DNA of 64,000 nucleotides, from NCBI GenBank assembly GCA_964057225.1, contig OZ059894.1:12720131-12784130 (forward strand), in the 5' to 3' direction. This stretch comes from Auanema rhodensis (taxonomy: Eukaryota; Nematoda; Chromadorea; Rhabditida; Rhabditidae). The position numbers and the translations under genes are program-made. Below, one piece after another: positions 30,250 to 44,700 of this stretch. Positions within the stretch are counted from its first letter, which is position 1; each line of letters starts with the position of its first letter. The notes below the pieces were generated by a model, which was not told where the DNA came from, searched no databases, and was given only the letters and a program-made list of their open reading frames with translations.

Positions 30250-32290
30250 ACTGTTTAAAATTTTAATGAACGAATGAATTGTTTCAAAACTATTGTAAAA
30301 ATATGAGATTGTTTCAAAATACGTGATTAAATGAAGAAAATGGAGTAAAATGAATTGGAAAATTATAAAATATTTTCATGTTTTATTTCTTGAGTTTCAA
30401 AATATTCAAACTTTTTTTTTTCACTGTTTAAAATCTTAATTAACGAATGAATTGTTTCAAAACTATTGTAAAAATATGAGATTGTTTCAAAATACGTGAT
30501 TAAATGAAGAAAATGGAGTAAAATGAATTGGAAAATTATAAAATATTTCCATGTTTTATTTTTTTAGTATCAGAAAATTCAAATTAAGATCGTTTTTAAT
30601 GTTTCAAATCTCAATGAACGAATGAATTGTTTCAAAACTATTGTAAAAATATGAGATTGTTTCAAAATACGTGATTAAATGAAGAAAATGGAGCAAAATG
30701 AATTGGAAAATTATAAAATATTTTCATGTTTTATTTCTTGAGTATCAAAATATTTAAACTTTTTTTTTTCACTGTTTAAAATCTTAATGAACGAATGAAT
30801 TGTTTCAAAACTATTGTAAAAATATGAGATTGTTTCAAAATACGTGATTAAATGAAGAAAATGGAGTAAAATGAATTGGAAAATTATAAAATATTTTCAT
30901 GTTTTATTTCTTGAGTTTCAAAATATTCAAACTTTTTTTTTTCACTGTTTAAAATCTTACAGAACGAATGAATTGTTTCAAAACTATTGTAAAAATTTGA
31001 GATTGTTTCAAAATACGTGATTAAATGAAGAAAATGGAGTAAAATGAATTGGAAAATTATAAAATATTTCCATGTTTTATTTTTTTAGTATCAGAAAATT
31101 CAAATTAAGATCGTTTTTAATGTTTCAAATCTCAATGAACGAATGAATTGTTTCAAAACTATTGTAAAAATATGAGATTGTTTCAAAATACGTGATTAAA
31201 TGAAGAAAATGGAGCAAAATGAATTGGAAAATTATAAAATATTTTCATGTTTTATTTCTTGAGTATCAAAATATTTAAACTTTTTTTTTTCACTGTTTAA
31301 AATCTTAATGAACGAATGAATTGTTTCAAAACTATTGTAAAAATATGAGATTGTTTCAAAATACGTGATTAAATGAAGAAAATGGAGTAAAATGAATTGG
31401 AAAATTATAAAATATTTTCATGTTTTATTTCTTGAGTTTCAAAATATTCAAACTTTTTTTTTTCACTGTTTAAAATCTTACAGAACGAATGAATTGTTTC
31501 AAAACTATTGTAAAAATTTGAGATTGTTTCAAAATACGTGATTAAATGAAGAAAATGGAGTAAAATGAATTGGAAAATTATAAAATATTTCCATGTTTTA
31601 TTTTCTTAGTATCAGAAAATTCGAATTAAGATCGTTTTCAATGTTTCAAATCTTAATGAACGAATTAATTGTTTCAAAACTATTGTAAAAATATGAGATT
31701 GTTTCAAAATACGTGATTAAATGAAGAAAATGGAGTAAAATGAATTGGAAAATTATAAAATATTTCCATGTTTTATTTTCTTAGTATCAGAAAATTCAAA
31801 TTAAGATCGTTTTCAATGTTTCAAATCTTAATGAACGAATTAATCGTTTCAAAACTATTGTAAAAATATGAGATTGTTTCAAAATACGTGATTAAATGAA
31901 GAAAATGGAGTAAAATGAATTGGAAAATTATAAAATATTTCCATGTTTTATTTTCTTAGTATCAGAAAATTCAAATTAAGATCGTTTTCAATGTTTCAAA
32001 TCTTAATGAACGAATTAATCGTTTCAAAACTATTGTAAAAATATGAGATTGTTTCAAAATACGTGATTTAATGAAGAAAATAGAGTAAAATGAATTGGAA
32101 AATTATAAAATATTTTCATGTTTTATTTTTTTAGTATCAGAAAATTCAAATTAAGATCGTTTTTAATGTTTCAAATCTTAATGAACGAATGAATTGTTTC
32201 AAAACTATTGTAAAAATATGAGATTGTTTCAAAATACGTGATTAAATGAAGAAAATGGAGTAAAATGAATTGGAAAATTATAAAATATTT
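30250..32290 (+). repeat. Copy 1 of a 20-monomer-offset (3480 bp) block
   Basis: This stretch of about 2.04 kb reappears at 33730-35770 with an offset of exactly 3480 bp and looks identical line by line over most of its length. It contains the 521-bp doublet (tags at 30691 and 31212) and two consecutive gaattaatcg monomers. The copies diverge at about 32290, where this one continues with a type B monomer. Confidence 0.8.
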
Positions 32291-33729
32291 CCATGTTTTA
32301 TTTTTTTAGTATCAGAAAATTCAAATTAAGATCGTTTTTAATGTTTCAAATCTCAATGAACGAATGAATTGTTTCAAAACTATTGTAAAAATATGAGATT
32401 GTTTCAAAATACGTGATTAAATGAAGAAAATGGAGCAAAATGAATTGGAAAATTATAAAATATTTTCATGTTTTATTTCTTGAGTATCAAAATATTTAAA
32501 CTTTTTTTTTTCACTGTTTAAAATCTTAATGAACGAATGAATTGTTTCAAAACTATTGTAAAAATATGAGATTGTTTCAAAATACGTGATTAAATGAAGA
32601 AAATGGAGTAAAATGAATTGGAAAATTATAAAATATTTTCATGTTTTATTTCTTGAGTTTCAAAATATTCAAACTTTTTTTTTTCACTGTTTAAAATCTT
32701 ACAGAACGAATGAATTGTTTCAAAACTATTGTAAAAATTTGAGATTGTTTCAAAATACGTGATTAAATGAAGAAAATGGAGTAAAATGAATTGGAAAATT
32801 ATAAAATATTTCCATGTTTTATTTTCTTAGTATCAGAAAATTCGAATTAAGATCGTTTTCAATGTTTCAAATCTTAATGAACGAATTAATTGTTTCAAAA
32901 CTATTGTAAAAATATGAGATTGTTTCAAAATACGTGATTAAATGAAGAAAATGGAGTAAAATGAATTGGAAAATTATAAAATATTTCCATGTTTTATTTT
33001 TTTAGTATCAGAAAATTCAAATTAAGATCGTTTTTAATGTTTCAAATCTCAATGAACGAATGAATTGTTTCAAAACTATTGTAAAAATATGAGATTGTTT
33101 CAAAATACGTGATTAAATGAAGAAAATGGAGTAAAATGAATTGGAAAATTATAAAATATTTTCATGTTTTATTTCTTGAGTTTCAAAATATTCAAATTTT
33201 TTTTTTTCACTGTTTAAAATCTTAATGAACGAATGAATTGTTTCAAAACTATTGTAAAAATATGAGATTGTTTCAAAATACGTGATTAAATGAAGAAAAT
33301 GGAGTAAAATGAATTGGAAAATTATAAAATATTTCCATGTTTTATTTTCTTAGTATCAGAAAATTCAAATTAAGATCGTTTTCAATGTTTCAAATCTTAA
33401 TGAACGAATTAATCGTTTCAAAACTATTGTAAAAATATGAGATTGTTTCAAAATACGTGATTAAATGAAGAAAATAGAGTAAAATGAATTGGAATATTAT
33501 AAAATATTTTCATGTTTTATTTCTTGAGTATCAAAATATTCAAACTTTTTTTTTTCACTGTTTAAAATCTTAATGAACGAATGAATTGTTTCAAAACTAT
33601 TGTAAAAATATGCGATTGTTTCAAAATACGTGATTAAATGAAGGAAATGGAGTAAAATGAATTGGAAAATTATAAAATATTTTCATGTTTTATTTCTTGA
33701 GTTTCAAAATATTCAAACTTTTTTTTTTC

Positions 33730-35770
33730 ACTGTTTAAAATCTTAATGAACGAATGAATTGTTTCAAAACTATTGTAAAAATATGAGATTGTTTCAAAAT
33801 ACGTGATTAAATGAAGAAAATGGAGTAAAATGAATTGGAAAATTATAAAATATTTTCATGTTTTATTTCTTGAGTTTCAAAATATTCAAACTTTTTTTTT
33901 TCACTGTTTAAAATCTTAATTAACGAATGAATTGTTTCAAAACTATTGTAAAAATATGAGATTGTTTCAAAATACGTGATTAAATGAAGAAAATGGAGTA
34001 AAATGAATTGGAAAATTATAAAATATTTCCATGTTTTATTTTTTTAGTATCAGAAAATTCAAATTAAGATCGTTTTTAATGTTTCAAATCTCAATGAACG
34101 AATGAATTGTTTCAAAACTATTGTAAAAATATGAGATTGTTTCAAAATACGTGATTAAATGAAGAAAATGGAGCAAAATGAATTGGAAAATTATAAAATA
34201 TTTTCATGTTTTATTTCTTGAGTATCAAAATATTTAAACTTTTTTTTTTCACTGTTTAAAATCTTAATGAACGAATGAATTGTTTCAAAACTATTGTAAA
34301 AATATGAGATTGTTTCAAAATACGTGATTAAATGAAGAAAATGGAGTAAAATGAATTGGAAAATTATAAAATATTTTCATGTTTTATTTCTTGAGTTTCA
34401 AAATATTCAAACTTTTTTTTTTCACTGTTTAAAATCTTACAGAACGAATGAATTGTTTCAAAACTATTGTAAAAATTTGAGATTGTTTCAAAATACGTGA
34501 TTAAATGAAGAAAATGGAGTAAAATGAATTGGAAAATTATAAAATATTTCCATGTTTTATTTTTTTAGTATCAGAAAATTCAAATTAAGATCGTTTTTAA
34601 TGTTTCAAATCTCAATGAACGAATGAATTGTTTCAAAACTATTGTAAAAATATGAGATTGTTTCAAAATACGTGATTAAATGAAGAAAATGGAGCAAAAT
34701 GAATTGGAAAATTATAAAATATTTTCATGTTTTATTTCTTGAGTATCAAAATATTTAAACTTTTTTTTTTCACTGTTTAAAATCTTAATGAACGAATGAA
34801 TTGTTTCAAAACTATTGTAAAAATATGAGATTGTTTCAAAATACGTGATTAAATGAAGAAAATGGAGTAAAATGAATTGGAAAATTATAAAATATTTTCA
34901 TGTTTTATTTCTTGAGTTTCAAAATATTCAAACTTTTTTTTTTCACTGTTTAAAATCTTACAGAACGAATGAATTGTTTCAAAACTATTGTAAAAATTTG
35001 AGATTGTTTCAAAATACGTGATTAAATGAAGAAAATGGAGTAAAATGAATTGGAAAATTATAAAATATTTCCATGTTTTATTTTCTTAGTATCAGAAAAT
35101 TCGAATTAAGATCGTTTTCAATGTTTCAAATCTTAATGAACGAATTAATTGTTTCAAAACTATTGTAAAAATATGAGATTGTTTCAAAATACGTGATTAA
35201 ATGAAGAAAATGGAGTAAAATGAATTGGAAAATTATAAAATATTTCCATGTTTTATTTTCTTAGTATCAGAAAATTCAAATTAAGATCGTTTTCAATGTT
35301 TCAAATCTTAATGAACGAATTAATCGTTTCAAAACTATTGTAAAAATATGAGATTGTTTCAAAATACGTGATTAAATGAAGAAAATGGAGTAAAATGAAT
35401 TGGAAAATTATAAAATATTTCCATGTTTTATTTTCTTAGTATCAGAAAATTCAAATTAAGATCGTTTTCAATGTTTCAAATCTTAATGAACGAATTAATC
35501 GTTTCAAAACTATTGTAAAAATATGAGATTGTTTCAAAATACGTGATTTAATGAAGAAAATAGAGTAAAATGAATTGGAAAATTATAAAATATTTTCATG
35601 TTTTATTTTTTTAGTATCAGAAAATTCAAATTAAGATCGTTTTTAATGTTTCAAATCTTAATGAACGAATGAATTGTTTCAAAACTATTGTAAAAATATG
35701 AGATTGTTTCAAAATACGTGATTAAATGAAGAAAATGGAGTAAAATGAATTGGAAAATTATAAAATATTT
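33730..35770 (+). repeat. Copy 2 of the 3480-bp-offset block
   Basis: Matches 30250-32290, including the gagcaaaatg tags (34171, 34692). At its right end it continues into a type C monomer (tag at 35838) rather than type B. The left limit is set by a single difference near 33744 (tcttaatg versus ttttaatg) and larger changes before it. Confidence 0.8.
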
Positions 35771-38700
35771 TCATTTTTTATTTCTTGAGTATCAAAATAT
35801 TCAAAATTATATCTTTTTTACTGTTAAAAACATTATTAACTGGATGATTTGTTTGGAAATTATTGTAAAAATATGAGATTGTTTCAAAATACGTGATTAA
35901 ATGAAGAAAATGGAGCAAAATGAATTGGAAAATTATAAAATATTTTCATGTTTTATTTCTTGAGTATCAAAATATTTAAACTTTTTTTTTTCACTGTTTA
36001 AAATCTTACAGAACGAATGAATTGTTTCAAAACTATTGTAAAAATTTGAGATTGTTTCAAAATTTGTGATTAAATGAAGAAAATGGAGTAAAATGAATTG
36101 GAAAATTATAAAATATTTCCATGTTTTATTTTCTTAGTATCAGAAAATTCAAATTAAGATCGTTTTTAATGTTTCAAATCTTAATGAACGAATGAATTGT
36201 TTCAAAACTATTGTAAAAATATGAGATTGTTTCAAAATACGTGATTAAATGAAGAAAATGGAGTAAAATGAATTGGAAAATTATAAAATATTTCCATGTT
36301 TTATTTTCTTAGTATCAGAAAATTCAAATTAAGATCGTTTTTAATGTTTCAAATCTTAATGAACGAATGAATTGTTTCAAAACTATTGTAAAAATATGAG
36401 ATTAATTCAAAATACGTGATTAAATGAAGAAAATGGAGTAAAATGAATTGGAAAATTATAAAATATTTTCATGTTTTATTTCTTGAGTTTCAAAATATTC
36501 AAACTTTTTTTTTTCACTGTTTAAAATTTTAATGAACGAATGAATTGTTTCAAAACTATTGTAAAAATATGAGATTGTTTCAAAATACGTGATTAAATGA
36601 AGAAAATGGAGTAAAATGAATTGGAAAATTATAAAATATTTTCATGTTTTATTTCTTGAGTTTCAAAATATTCAAACTTTTTTTTTTCACTGTTTAAAAT
36701 CTTAATTAACGAATGAATTGTTTCAAAACTATTGTAAAAATATGAGATTGTTTCAAAATACGTGATTAAATGAAGAAAATGGAGTAAAATGAATTGGAAA
36801 ATTATAAAATATTTCCATGTTTTATTTTTTTAGTATCAGAAAATTCAAATTAAGATCGTTTTTAATGTTTCAAATCTCAATGAACGAATGAATTGTTTCA
36901 AAACTATTGTAAAAATATGAGATTGTTTCAAAATACGTGATTAAATGAAGAAAATGGAGCAAAATGAATTGGAAAATTATAAAATATTTTCATGTTTTAT
37001 TTCTTGAGTATCAAAATATTTAAACTTTTTTTTTTCACTGTTTAAAATCTTAATGAACGAATGAATTGTTTCAAAACTATTGTAAAAATATGAGATTGTT
37101 TCAAAATACGTGATTAAATGAAGAAAATGGAGTAAAATGAATTGGAAAATTATAAAATATTTTCATGTTTTATTTCTTGAGTTTCAAAATATTCAAACTT
37201 TTTTTTTTCACTGTTTAAAATCTTACAGAACGAATGAATTGTTTCAAAACTATTGTAAAAATTTGAGATTGTTTCAAAATACGTGATTAAATGAAGAAAA
37301 TGGAGTAAAATGAATTGGAAAATTATAAAATATTTCCATGTTTTATTTTCTTAGTATCAGAAAATTCGAATTAAGATCGTTTTCAATGTTTCAAATCTTA
37401 ATGAACGAATTAATTGTTTCAAAACTATTGTAAAAATATGAGATTGTTTCAAAATACGTGATTAAATGAAGAAAATGGAGTAAAATGAATTGGAAAATTA
37501 TAAAATATTTCCATGTTTTATTTTTTTAGTATCAGAAAATTCAAATTAAGATCGTTTTTAATGTTTCAAATCTCAATGAACGAATGAATTGTTTCAAAAC
37601 TATTGTAAAAATATGAGATTGTTTCAAAATACGTGATTAAATGAAGAAAATGGAGTAAAATGAATTGGAAAATTATAAAATATTTTCATGTTTTATTTCT
37701 TGAGTTTCAAAATATTCAAATTTTTTTTTTTCACTGTTTAAAATCTTAATGAACGAATGAATTGTTTCAAAACTATTGTAAAAATATGAGATTGTTTCAA
37801 AATACGTGATTAAATGAAGAAAATGGAGTAAAATGAATTGGAAAATTATAAAATATTTCCATGTTTTATTTTCTTAGTATCAGAAAATTCAAATTAAGAT
37901 CGTTTTCAATGTTTCAAATCTTAATGAACGAATTAATCGTTTCAAAACTATTGTAAAAATATGAGATTGTTTCAAAATACGTGATTAAATGAAGAAAATA
38001 GAGTAAAATGAATTGGAATATTATAAAATATTTTCATGTTTTATTTCTTGAGTATCAAAATATTCAAACTTTTTTTTTTCACTGTTTAAAATCTTAATGA
38101 ACGAATGAATTGTTTCAAAACTATTGTAAAAATATGAGATTGTTTCAAAATACGTGATTAAATGAAGGAAATGGAGTAAAATGAATTGGAAAATTATAAA
38201 ATATTTTCATGTTTTATTTCTTGAGTTTCAAAATATTCAAACTTTTTTTTTTCACTGTTTAAAATCTTAATGAACGAATGAATTGTTTCAAAACTATTGT
38301 AAAAATTTGAGATTGTTTCAAAATACGTGATTAAATGAAGAAAATGGAGTAAAATGAATTGGAAAATTATAAAATATTTCCATGTTTTATTTTTTTAGTA
38401 TCAGAAAATTCAAATTAAGATCGTTTTTAATGTTTCAAATCTCAATGAACGAATGAATTGTTTCAAAACTATTGTAAAAATATGAGATTGTTTCAAAATA
38501 CGTGATTAAATGAAGAAAATGGAGTAAAATGAATTGGAAAATTATAAAATATTTTCATGTTTTATTTCTTGAGTTTCAAAATATTCAAACTTTTTTTTTT
38601 CACTGTTTAAAATCTTAATGAACGAATGAATTGTTTCAAAACTATTGTAAAAATTTGAGATTGTTTCAAAATACGTGATTTAATGAAGAAAATAGAGTAA

Positions 38701-41700
38701 AATGAATTGGAAAATTATAAAATATTTTCATGTTTTATTTTTTTAGTATCAGAAAATTCAAATTAAGATCGTTTTTAATGTTTCAAATCTTAATGAACGA
38801 ATGAATTGTTTCAAAACTATTGTAAAAATATGAGATTGTTTCAAAATACGTGATTAAATGAAGAAAATGGAGTAAAATGAATTGGAAAATTATAAAATAT
38901 TTTCATTTTTTATTTCTTGAGTATCAAAATATTCAAAATTATATCTTTTTTACTGTTAAAAACATTATTAACTGGATGATTTGTTTGGAAATTATTGTAA
39001 AAATATGAGATTGTTTCAAAATACGTGATTAAATGAAGAAAATGGAGCAAAATGAATTGGAAAATTATAAAATATTTTCATGTTTTATTTCTTGAGTATC
39101 AAAATATTTAAACTTTTTTTTTTCACTGTTTAAAATCTTACAGAACGAATGAATTGTTTCAAAACTATTGTAAAAATTTGAGATTGTTTCAAAATTTGTG
39201 ATTAAATGAAGAAAATGGAGTAAAATGAATTGGAAAATTATAAAATATTTCCATGTTTTATTTTTTTAGTATCAGAAAATTCAAATTAAGATCGTTTTTA
39301 ATGTTTCAAATCTCAATGAACGAATGAATTGTTTCAAAACTATTGTAAAAATATGAGATTGTTTCAAAATACGTGATTAAATGAAGAAAATGGAGCAAAA
39401 TGAATTGGAAAATTATAAAATATTTTCATGTTTTATTTCTTGAGTATCAAAATATTTAAACTTTTTTTTTTCACTGTTTAAAATCTTAATGAACGAATGA
39501 ATTGTTTCAAAACTATTGTAAAAATATGAGATTGTTTCAAAATACGTGATTAAATGAAGAAAATGGAGTAAAATGAATTGGAAAATTATAAAATATTTTC
39601 ATGTTTTATTTCTTGAGTTTCAAAATATTCAAACTTTTTTTTTTCACTGTTTAAAATCTTACAGAACGAATGAATTGTTTCAAAACTATTGTAAAAATTT
39701 GAGATTGTTTCAAAATACGTGATTAAATGAAGAAAATGGAGTAAAATGAATTGGAAAATTATAAAATATTTCCATGTTTTATTTTCTTAGTATCAGAAAA
39801 TTCGAATTAAGATCGTTTTCAATGTTTCAAATCTTAATGAACGAATTAATTGTTTCAAAACTATTGTAAAAATATGAGATTGTTTCAAAATACGTGATTA
39901 AATGAAGAAAATGGAGTAAAATGAATTGGAAAATTATAAAATATTTCCATGTTTTATTTTCTTAGTATCAGAAAATTCAAATTAAGATCGTTTTCAATGT
40001 TTCAAATCTTAATGAACGAATTAATCGTTTCAAAACTATTGTAAAAATATGAGATTGTTTCAAAATACGTGATTAAATGAAGAAAATGGAGTAAAATGAA
40101 TTGGAAAATTATAAAATATTTCCATGTTTTATTTTCTTAGTATCAGAAAATTCAAATTAAGATCGTTTTCAATGTTTCAAATCTTAATGAACGAATTAAT
40201 CGTTTCAAAACTATTGTAAAAATATGAGATTGTTTCAAAATACGTGATTTAATGAAGAAAATAGAGTAAAATGAATTGGAAAATTATAAAATATTTCCAT
40301 GTTTTATTTTCTTAGTATCAGAAAATTCAAATTAAGATCGTTTTTAATGTTTCAAATCTTAATGAACGAATGAATTGTTTCAAAACTATTGTAAAAATAT
40401 GAGATTGTTTCAAAATACGTGATTAAATGAAGAAAATGGAGTAAAATGAATTGGAAAATTATAAAATATTTTCATTTTTTATTTCTTGAGTATCAAAATA
40501 TTCAAAATTATATCTTTTTTACTGTTAAAAACATTATTAACTGGATGATTTGTTTGGAAATTATTGTAAAAATATGAGATTGTTTCAAAATACGTGATTA
40601 AATGAAGAAAATGGAGCAAAATGAATTGGAAAATTATAAAATATTTTCATGTTTTATTTCTTGAGTATCAAAATATTTAAACTTTTTTTTTTCACTGTTT
40701 AAAATCTTACAGAACGAATGAATTGTTTCAAAACTATTGTAAAAATTTGAGATTGTTTCAAAATTTGTGATTAAATGAAGAAAATGGAGTAAAATGAATT
40801 GGAAAATTATAAAATATTTCCATGTTTTATTTTCTTAGTATCAGAAAATTCAAATTAAGATCGTTTTTAATGTTTCAAATCTTAATGAACGAATGAATTG
40901 TTTCAAAACTATTGTAAAAATATGAGATTGTTTCAAAATACGTGATTAAATGAAGAAAATGGAGTAAAATGAATTGGAAAATTATAAAATATTTCCATGT
41001 TTTATTTTCTTAGTATCAGAAAATTCAAATTAAGATCGTTTTTAATGTTTCAAATCTTAATGAACGAATGAATTGTTTCAAAACTATTGTAAAAATATGA
41101 GATTAATTCAAAATACGTGATTAAATGAAGAAAATGGAGTAAAATGAATTGGAAAATTATAAAATATTTTCATGTTTTATTTCTTGAGTTTCAAAATATT
41201 CAAACTTTTTTTTTTCACTGTTTAAAATTTTAATGAACGAATGAATTGTTTCAAAACTATTGTAAAAATATGAGATTGTTTCAAAATACGTGATTAAATG
41301 AAGAAAATGGAGTAAAATGAATTGGAAAATTATAAAATATTTTCATGTTTTATTTCTTGAGTTTCAAAATATTCAAACTTTTTTTTTTCACTGTTTAAAA
41401 TCTTAATTAACGAATGAATTGTTTCAAAACTATTGTAAAAATATGAGATTGTTTCAAAATACGTGATTAAATGAAGAAAATGGAGTAAAATGAATTGGAA
41501 AATTATAAAATATTTCCATGTTTTATTTTTTTAGTATCAGAAAATTCAAATTAAGATCGTTTTTAATGTTTCAAATCTCAATGAACGAATGAATTGTTTC
41601 AAAACTATTGTAAAAATATGAGATTGTTTCAAAATACGTGATTAAATGAAGAAAATGGAGCAAAATGAATTGGAAAATTATAAAATATTTTCATGTTTTA

Positions 41701-44700
41701 TTTCTTGAGTATCAAAATATTTAAACTTTTTTTTTTCACTGTTTAAAATCTTAATGAACGAATGAATTGTTTCAAAACTATTGTAAAAATATGAGATTGT
41801 TTCAAAATACGTGATTAAATGAAGAAAATGGAGTAAAATGAATTGGAAAATTATAAAATATTTTCATGTTTTATTTCTTGAGTTTCAAAATATTCAAACT
41901 TTTTTTTTTCACTGTTTAAAATCTTACAGAACGAATGAATTGTTTCAAAACTATTGTAAAAATTTGAGATTGTTTCAAAATACGTGATTAAATGAAGAAA
42001 ATGGAGTAAAATGAATTGGAAAATTATAAAATATTTCCATGTTTTATTTTCTTAGTATCAGAAAATTCGAATTAAGATCGTTTTCAATGTTTCAAATCTT
42101 AATGAACGAATTAATTGTTTCAAAACTATTGTAAAAATATGAGATTGTTTCAAAATACGTGATTAAATGAAGAAAATGGAGTAAAATGAATTGGAAAATT
42201 ATAAAATATTTCCATGTTTTATTTTTTTAGTATCAGAAAATTCAAATTAAGATCGTTTTTAATGTTTCAAATCTCAATGAACGAATGAATTGTTTCAAAA
42301 CTATTGTAAAAATATGAGATTGTTTCAAAATACGTGATTAAATGAAGAAAATGGAGTAAAATGAATTGGAAAATTATAAAATATTTTCATGTTTTATTTC
42401 TTGAGTTTCAAAATATTCAAATTTTTTTTTTTCACTGTTTAAAATCTTAATGAACGAATGAATTGTTTCAAAACTATTGTAAAAATATGAGATTGTTTCA
42501 AAATACGTGATTAAATGAAGAAAATGGAGTAAAATGAATTGGAAAATTATAAAATATTTCCATGTTTTATTTTCTTAGTATCAGAAAATTCAAATTAAGA
42601 TCGTTTTCAATGTTTCAAATCTTAATGAACGAATTAATCGTTTCAAAACTATTGTAAAAATATGAGATTGTTTCAAAATACGTGATTAAATGAAGAAAAT
42701 AGAGTAAAATGAATTGGAATATTATAAAATATTTTCATGTTTTATTTCTTGAGTATCAAAATATTCAAACTTTTTTTTTTCACTGTTTAAAATCTTAATG
42801 AACGAATGAATTGTTTCAAAACTATTGTAAAAATATGAGATTGTTTCAAAATACGTGATTAAATGAAGGAAATGGAGTAAAATGAATTGGAAAATTATAA
42901 AATATTTTCATGTTTTATTTCTTGAGTTTCAAAATATTCAAACTTTTTTTTTTCACTGTTTAAAATCTTAATGAACGAATGAATTGTTTCAAAACTATTG
43001 TAAAAATTTGAGATTGTTTCAAAATACGTGATTAAATGAAGAAAATGGAGTAAAATGAATTGGAAAATTATAAAATATTTCCATGTTTTATTTTTTTAGT
43101 ATCAGAAAATTCAAATTAAGATCGTTTTTAATGTTTCAAATCTCAATGAACGAATGAATTGTTTCAAAACTATTGTAAAAATATGAGATTGTTTCAAAAT
43201 ACGTGATTAAATGAAGAAAATGGAGTAAAATGAATTGGAAAATTATAAAATATTTTCATGTTTTATTTCTTGAGTTTCAAAATATTCAAACTTTTTTTTT
43301 TCACTGTTTAAAATCTTAATGAACGAATGAATTGTTTCAAAACTATTGTAAAAATTTGAGATTGTTTCAAAATACGTGATTTAATGAAGAAAATAGAGTA
43401 AAATGAATTGGAAAATTATAAAATATTTTCATGTTTTATTTTTTTAGTATCAGAAAATTCAAATTAAGATCGTTTTTAATGTTTCAAATCTTAATGAACG
43501 AATGAATTGTTTCAAAACTATTGTAAAAATATGAGATTGTTTCAAAATACGTGATTAAATGAAGAAAATGGAGTAAAATGAATTGGAAAATTATAAAATA
43601 TTTTCATTTTTTATTTCTTGAGTATCAAAATATTCAAAATTATATCTTTTTTACTGTTAAAAACATTATTAACTGGATGATTTGTTTGGAAATTATTGTA
43701 AAAATATGAGATTGTTTCAAAATACGTGATTAAATGAAGAAAATGGAGCAAAATGAATTGGAAAATTATAAAATATTTTCATGTTTTATTTCTTGAGTAT
43801 CAAAATATTTAAACTTTTTTTTTTCACTGTTTAAAATCTTACAGAACGAATGAATTGTTTCAAAACTATTGTAAAAATTTGAGATTGTTTCAAAATTTGT
43901 GATTAAATGAAGAAAATGGAGTAAAATGAATTGGAAAATTATAAAATATTTCCATGTTTTATTTTCTTAGTATCAGAAAATTCAAATTAAGATCGTTTTT
44001 AATGTTTCAAATCTTAATGAACGAATGAATTGTTTCAAAACTATTGTAAAAATATGAGATTGTTTCAAAATACGTGATTAAATGAAGAAAATGGAGTAAA
44101 ATGAATTGGAAAATTATAAAATATTTCCATGTTTTATTTTTTTAGTATCAGAAAATTCAAATTAAGATCGTTTTTAATGTTTCAAATCTCAATGAACGAA
44201 TGAATTGTTTCAAAACTATTGTAAAAATATGAGATTGTTTCAAAATACGTGATTAAATGAAGAAAATGGAGTAAAATGAATTGGAAAATTATAAAATATT
44301 TTCATGTTTTATTTCTTGAGTTTCAAAATATTCAAATTTTTTTTTTTCACTGTTTAAAATCTTAATGAACGAATGAATTGTTTCAAAACTATTGTAAAAA
44401 TATGAGATTGTTTCAAAATACGTGATTAAATGAAGAAAATGGAGTAAAATGAATTGGAAAATTATAAAATATTTCCATGTTTTATTTTCTTAGTATCAGA
44501 AAATTCAAATTAAGATCGTTTTCAATGTTTCAAATCTTAATGAACGAATTAATCGTTTCAAAACTATTGTAAAAATATGAGATTGTTTCAAAATACGTTA
44601 TTAAATGAAGAAAATAGAGTAAAATGAATTGGAATATTATAAAATATTTTCATGTTTTATTTCTTGAGTATCAAAATATTCAAACTTTTTTTTTTCACTG

